Assembly: GCA_038241115.1 (NCBI GenBank)
Contig: JBBRGA010000090.1
Span: 1-13,761 of the forward strand
DNA: 13,761 nt
Direction: 5' to 3'
From: JANYJJ01 sp038241115
GTDB taxonomy: Bacteria > Pseudomonadota > Gammaproteobacteria > Burkholderiales > Burkholderiaceae_C
Below are positions 11,874 to 13,761 of this stretch, piece by piece. Below the pieces are notes generated by a model. The model worked only from the letters and a program-made list of their open reading frames with translations, did no database searches and was not told where the DNA came from. How positions within the stretch are numbered: the first letter of the stretch is position 1; every line of letters starts with the position of its first letter. Position numbers and translations under genes: made by a program.

Positions 11874-12857
11874 CTAAAACCTGCCCGAGGCGCCGCCGCC
11901 GCCAAAACCGCCGCCGCCGCCGCCGAAACCGCCACCGCCACCGCCACCACCGAACCCACCCCCGCGGCCCCCACCCATGCCGCCGTAGTAGCCACCGAGC
12001 ATGGCGCCGTGTCGGCCCATGCCGACCCCCAGCAAGGTGATGAGAAACGCGATACCGCCGCCTATCACAGCGGCGATCACGGCACCTCCAAGCAACCAGC
12101 CTGCGACCGCGAGCACCCCGCCGGTCGCCAACGCACCGGGGACGCGACCGAGCACCGAGCGCAGCACGCGGCCCACCACCAACGCCACCACGAACAAGAT
12201 CGGCAGCAGTTGCCCCAGGCTTCGGCCGACTGAACCCAGCCCCGATCCAACGGCTCTCGGCTGCGCTGCTGGAAGCGGCTCGCCGTCGACGACGCGAATC
12301 ATCTGATCGATACCGGCGCTGACACCGCCGAAATAATCGCCTGCCTTGAGCCGAGGCGTGATCACGTCGCTGACGATGCGCTTGGCCGTGGCGTCGTTCA
12401 GTGCGCCCTCGATGCCGTAGCCCACTTCGATGCGCAGTGTGCGGTCGTCTTTGGCGATCAGCAGCAAGGCCCCATCGTCCACCTTCTTGCGGCCGAGCTT
12501 CCATTGGTCGACCACCCGCAAGGCGTATTGCTCGATTTCTTCTGGCTTGGTGGTTGGAACGATCAGCACCGCAATCTGCGTGCCCTTGCGCGCTTCAAAA
12601 GTGCGCAGCGATTGCTCCAGGCCCGCACTCTGTTCGGCCGTCAGCGTGCCGGTGAGGTCGGTCAGCCGCGCTTGAAGTGGCGGCACCGACACCAGCCCGT
12701 CGGCGGCGTGTACCGGCGCAGCGGCTACCAGCAACGTGAGCAACGGGAGGGCCGTGAGCGCCGTGAGCGCCGTGAGCGCCGTGAGCGCCCATATTTCCCG
12801 CAGCAATGCGTTCATCCACCACAACTTGCCAGCCCCCGGAAAACGGAGGGCGTTCAC
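11874..12857 (-). CDS. YgcG-family TPM-domain protein, membrane-anchored, glycine-rich tail
   Basis: The product is exported, with a TPM domain in the periplasm and a membrane anchor; biochemical function is not established. GTG 12857 overlaps the lemA stop as GTGA and gives 327 residues. ATG 12815 (residue 15) is an equal alternative and would leave a cleaner signal peptide ending near PVHA. The signal core contains four Ala-Leu-Thr units from a 9-bp repeat (12751-12786). The TPM domain (about 63-190) shows LTDLTGTLTAEQSAGLEQSL, TQIAVLIVPTTKPEEIEQYA, WKLGRKKVDDGALLLIAKDD and RIEVGYGIEGALNDATAKRI. Hydrophobic segments follow near 215-232 and 245-279. The last 40 residues are nearly all Gly with some Phe, encoded by CCG/CCA-type triplet runs. 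This gene order (LemA then YgcG) is a recurring pair. Confidence 0.88.
   Translation of the reverse strand: MNALRFPGAGKLWWMNALLREIWALTALTALTALTALPLLTLLVAAAPVHAADGLVSVPPLQARLTDLTGTLTAEQSAGLEQSLRTFEARKGTQIAVLIVPTTKPEEIEQYALRVVDQWKLGRKKVDDGALLLIAKDDRTLRIEVGYGIEGALNDATAKRIVSDVITPRLKAGDYFGGVSAGIDQMIRVVDGEPLPAAQPRAVGSGLGSVGRSLGQLLPILFVVALVVGRVLRSVLGRVPGALATGGVLAVAGWLLGGAVIAAVIGGGIAFLITLLGVGMGRHGAMLGGYYGGMGGGRGGGFGGGGGGGGFGGGGGGFGGGGASGRF
11880..11990 (-). repeat. Low-complexity triplet region encoding the glycine-rich tail
   Basis: On the plus strand the stretch is made mostly of CCG, CCA and CCC triplets. On the coding strand these are Gly codons broken by Phe. Such runs are prone to slippage and to assembly errors. 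Its other frame produces an Arg/Trp-rich artefact. Confidence 0.75.
12751..12786 (-). repeat. Four exact 9-bp tandem repeats in the signal peptide coding region
   Basis: GCCGTGAGC occurs four times in a row on the plus strand. On the coding strand each unit gives Ala-Leu-Thr within the hydrophobic core of the signal peptide. Copy-number changes would keep the frame and alter the length of the hydrophobic core. Confidence 0.95.
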
Positions 12858-13525
12858 TTGTTTGCACCCGCACTGCCCGGACTGTTCGGACTGGCGGGAA
12901 TGTTCAGACTTGAGGGCTTCGCGCCCGATGCCCCAAAGCTCACCGCTGGCGGCACTGCGATCGCCTTCTCATCCGTGACGCTGAAGTTCGCCTTGACGGC
13001 ATACCCGAACACCATCGCCGTCAGGTTGCTGGGGAACGAGCGGATGGCCACGTTGTAGTCCTGCACCGATTTGATGTAGCGGTTGCGCGCCACGACGATG
13101 CGGTTCTCGGTGCCTTCCAATTGCGCCTGCAGATCACGGAATCCGGTGTTGGCCTTCAGGTCCGGGTACTTCTCCACCACCACGAGCAGCCTGGAAAGCG
13201 CACTCGACAACTCACCTTGCGCCGCCTCGAACTTGGCGAATGCGGCAGGGTCATTGACCAGTGCGGGGGTCGCATTGATGGCGGTGGCCCTGGCGCGTGC
13301 ATTGGTCACGGCCACTAGCGTGTCCTGCTCGAACGCGGCTCCGCCCTTCACGGTGTTGACCAAGTTGGGCACCAGATCGGCACGCCGCTGGTACTGGTTC
13401 AGCACCTCAGCCCAACTGGCCTTGATTTGTTCGTCGCTGGTCTGGAAGGTGTTGTAGCCGCAGCCGGAAAAGCCGAAGGCGACCACCACCGCAAGCAAAA
13501 ACTTTTGCATGGCGCGTGCAGTCAT
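12854..13525 (-). CDS. LemA-family lipoprotein
   Basis: LemA proteins are widespread, with an N-terminal anchor and a long helical domain; their role is unknown. From ATG 13525 the product has 223 residues; an in-frame ATG at 13510 (MQKFLLAVVV) is the alternative. A hydrophobic stretch ends in GFSGC with Cys22, which resembles a lipobox, so this copy may be a lipoprotein. The family hallmark WAEVLNQYQRRADLVPNLVN lies at residues 38-57. Later come VTNARARAT, LSRLLVVVEKYPDLKANTGF, ENRIVVARNRYIKSVQDYN and IRSFPSNLTAMVFGY. The Pro/Ser/Gly-rich tail is probably disordered. The start overlaps the upstream stop (TCATGA) and the stop overlaps the next start (GTGA), so it is the middle of a tightly packed operon. 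An AGG lies about 7 bases before 13525. Confidence 0.92.
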   Translation of the reverse strand: MTARAMQKFLLAVVVAFGFSGCGYNTFQTSDEQIKASWAEVLNQYQRRADLVPNLVNTVKGGAAFEQDTLVAVTNARARATAINATPALVNDPAAFAKFEAAQGELSSALSRLLVVVEKYPDLKANTGFRDLQAQLEGTENRIVVARNRYIKSVQDYNVAIRSFPSNLTAMVFGYAVKANFSVTDEKAIAVPPAVSFGASGAKPSSLNIPASPNSPGSAGANK

Positions 13526-13761
13526 GACGCGCCTAGAGTCGTGCCGCTGCTGCCGGCAGGGCTGGCGTGTTCAGCAGCATGGGTTGTCGCTGCGCCAGCG
13601 GCCTGCGGTGTGTGCAAGTCGACACGGGATGCATCGCCAGCGGTCAGCAAGCCCTCTGCCCGCTGCGCTTCCACCTCTGAGCCGTGCACCACGACCAGGA
13701 AGCTCTCGGCTCTCAGATCCTGTTCATAGCGCAGCACGCTGTTATTGGGAACACCGATACT
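13522..13761 (-). CDS. C-terminal part of a stress-protein-like gene (runs off the window)
   Basis: The minus strand is open from the window edge to TGA 13522-13524, giving 79 residues that begin SIGVPNNSVLRYEQDLRAES. The segment NSVLRYEQDLRAESFLVVVH, followed by a short helix and VDLHTPQ, resembles the C-terminal half of general-stress-protein 17M-like domains (of the kind VPxDSVxxYExxLxxGxFLVxVHG). An Ala/Thr/Ser-rich tail follows (AAGAATTHAAEHASPAGSSG). The stop overlaps the lemA ATG by 4 bases, so it is probably the preceding gene of the same operon. The true start is outside the window. Family assignment is tentative. Confidence 0.55.
   Translation of the reverse strand, partial: SIGVPNNSVLRYEQDLRAESFLVVVHGSEVEAQRAEGLLTAGDASRVDLHTPQAAGAATTHAAEHASPAGSSGTTLGAS

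Noticed and set aside
11872..12504. Arg/Trp-rich N-terminal extension of the soluble TPM protein
   Set aside because: It is the out-of-frame reading of the glycine-tail and TPM coding region; GTG 11871 right after the previous stop fits the operon.

Overview
The window is a piece of a Gram-negative betaproteobacterial chromosome, most likely Burkholderiales and near Comamonadaceae. This is inferred from protein style, a GC-rich sequence, and gene order (ybaB-recR, mltD-gloB-methyltransferase-rnhA, rpsF-priB-rpsR-rplI-dnaB). No database search was possible, so the placement is by recognition only. Most of the window is core housekeeping DNA. No CRISPR array, transposase, phage gene, rRNA or tRNA was seen.

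Layout. (1) 1-1180, plus strand: ybaB with a one-base frameshift in a short A run, then recR. Two degenerate, oppositely oriented copies of a dispersed repeat lie on either side of ybaB. (2) 1232-3639, minus strand: mltD (lipoprotein lytic transglycosylase) and gloB (glyoxalase II), joined by an ATGA overlap. (3) 3683-7385, plus strand: a YafS-like methyltransferase, rnhA, a small DUF4212 membrane protein and a large sodium:solute symporter. All three junctions are short overlaps or near-overlaps. (4) 7386-9122, plus strand: a promoter with a perfect TATAAT, a structured leader that resembles the S6:S18 autoregulatory element, then rpsF-priB-rpsR-rplI, closed by a strong intrinsic terminator. 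(5) 9221-10669: dnaB, replicative helicase. (6) 10772-11194, minus strand: a methionine-rich secreted DUF305/CopM-like protein. (7) 11374-13761, minus strand: an overlapping operon that runs off the window. In transcription order it is the C-terminus of a stress-protein-like gene, a LemA-family lipoprotein, a YgcG-type membrane-anchored TPM protein with a glycine tail, and a soluble TPM-domain protein.

How the genes relate. YbaB and RecR serve DNA binding and recombinational repair. RnhA, PriB and DnaB serve replication and restart, and PriB sits inside the ribosomal-protein operon. GloB detoxifies methylglyoxal adducts and MltD remodels murein. The DUF4212 protein and symporter form a two-component uptake system. 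The symporter carries a long hydrophilic insert and a canonical EF-hand loop. The LemA/TPM operon is the least understood part and has no firm function.

The points most worth checking are the ybaB frameshift, the rpsF leader RNA and the dyad at its promoter, the EF-hand loop and insert in the symporter, the in-frame 9-bp tandem repeat in the signal peptide of the YgcG-like protein, and the LemA/TPM operon with its truncated first gene.
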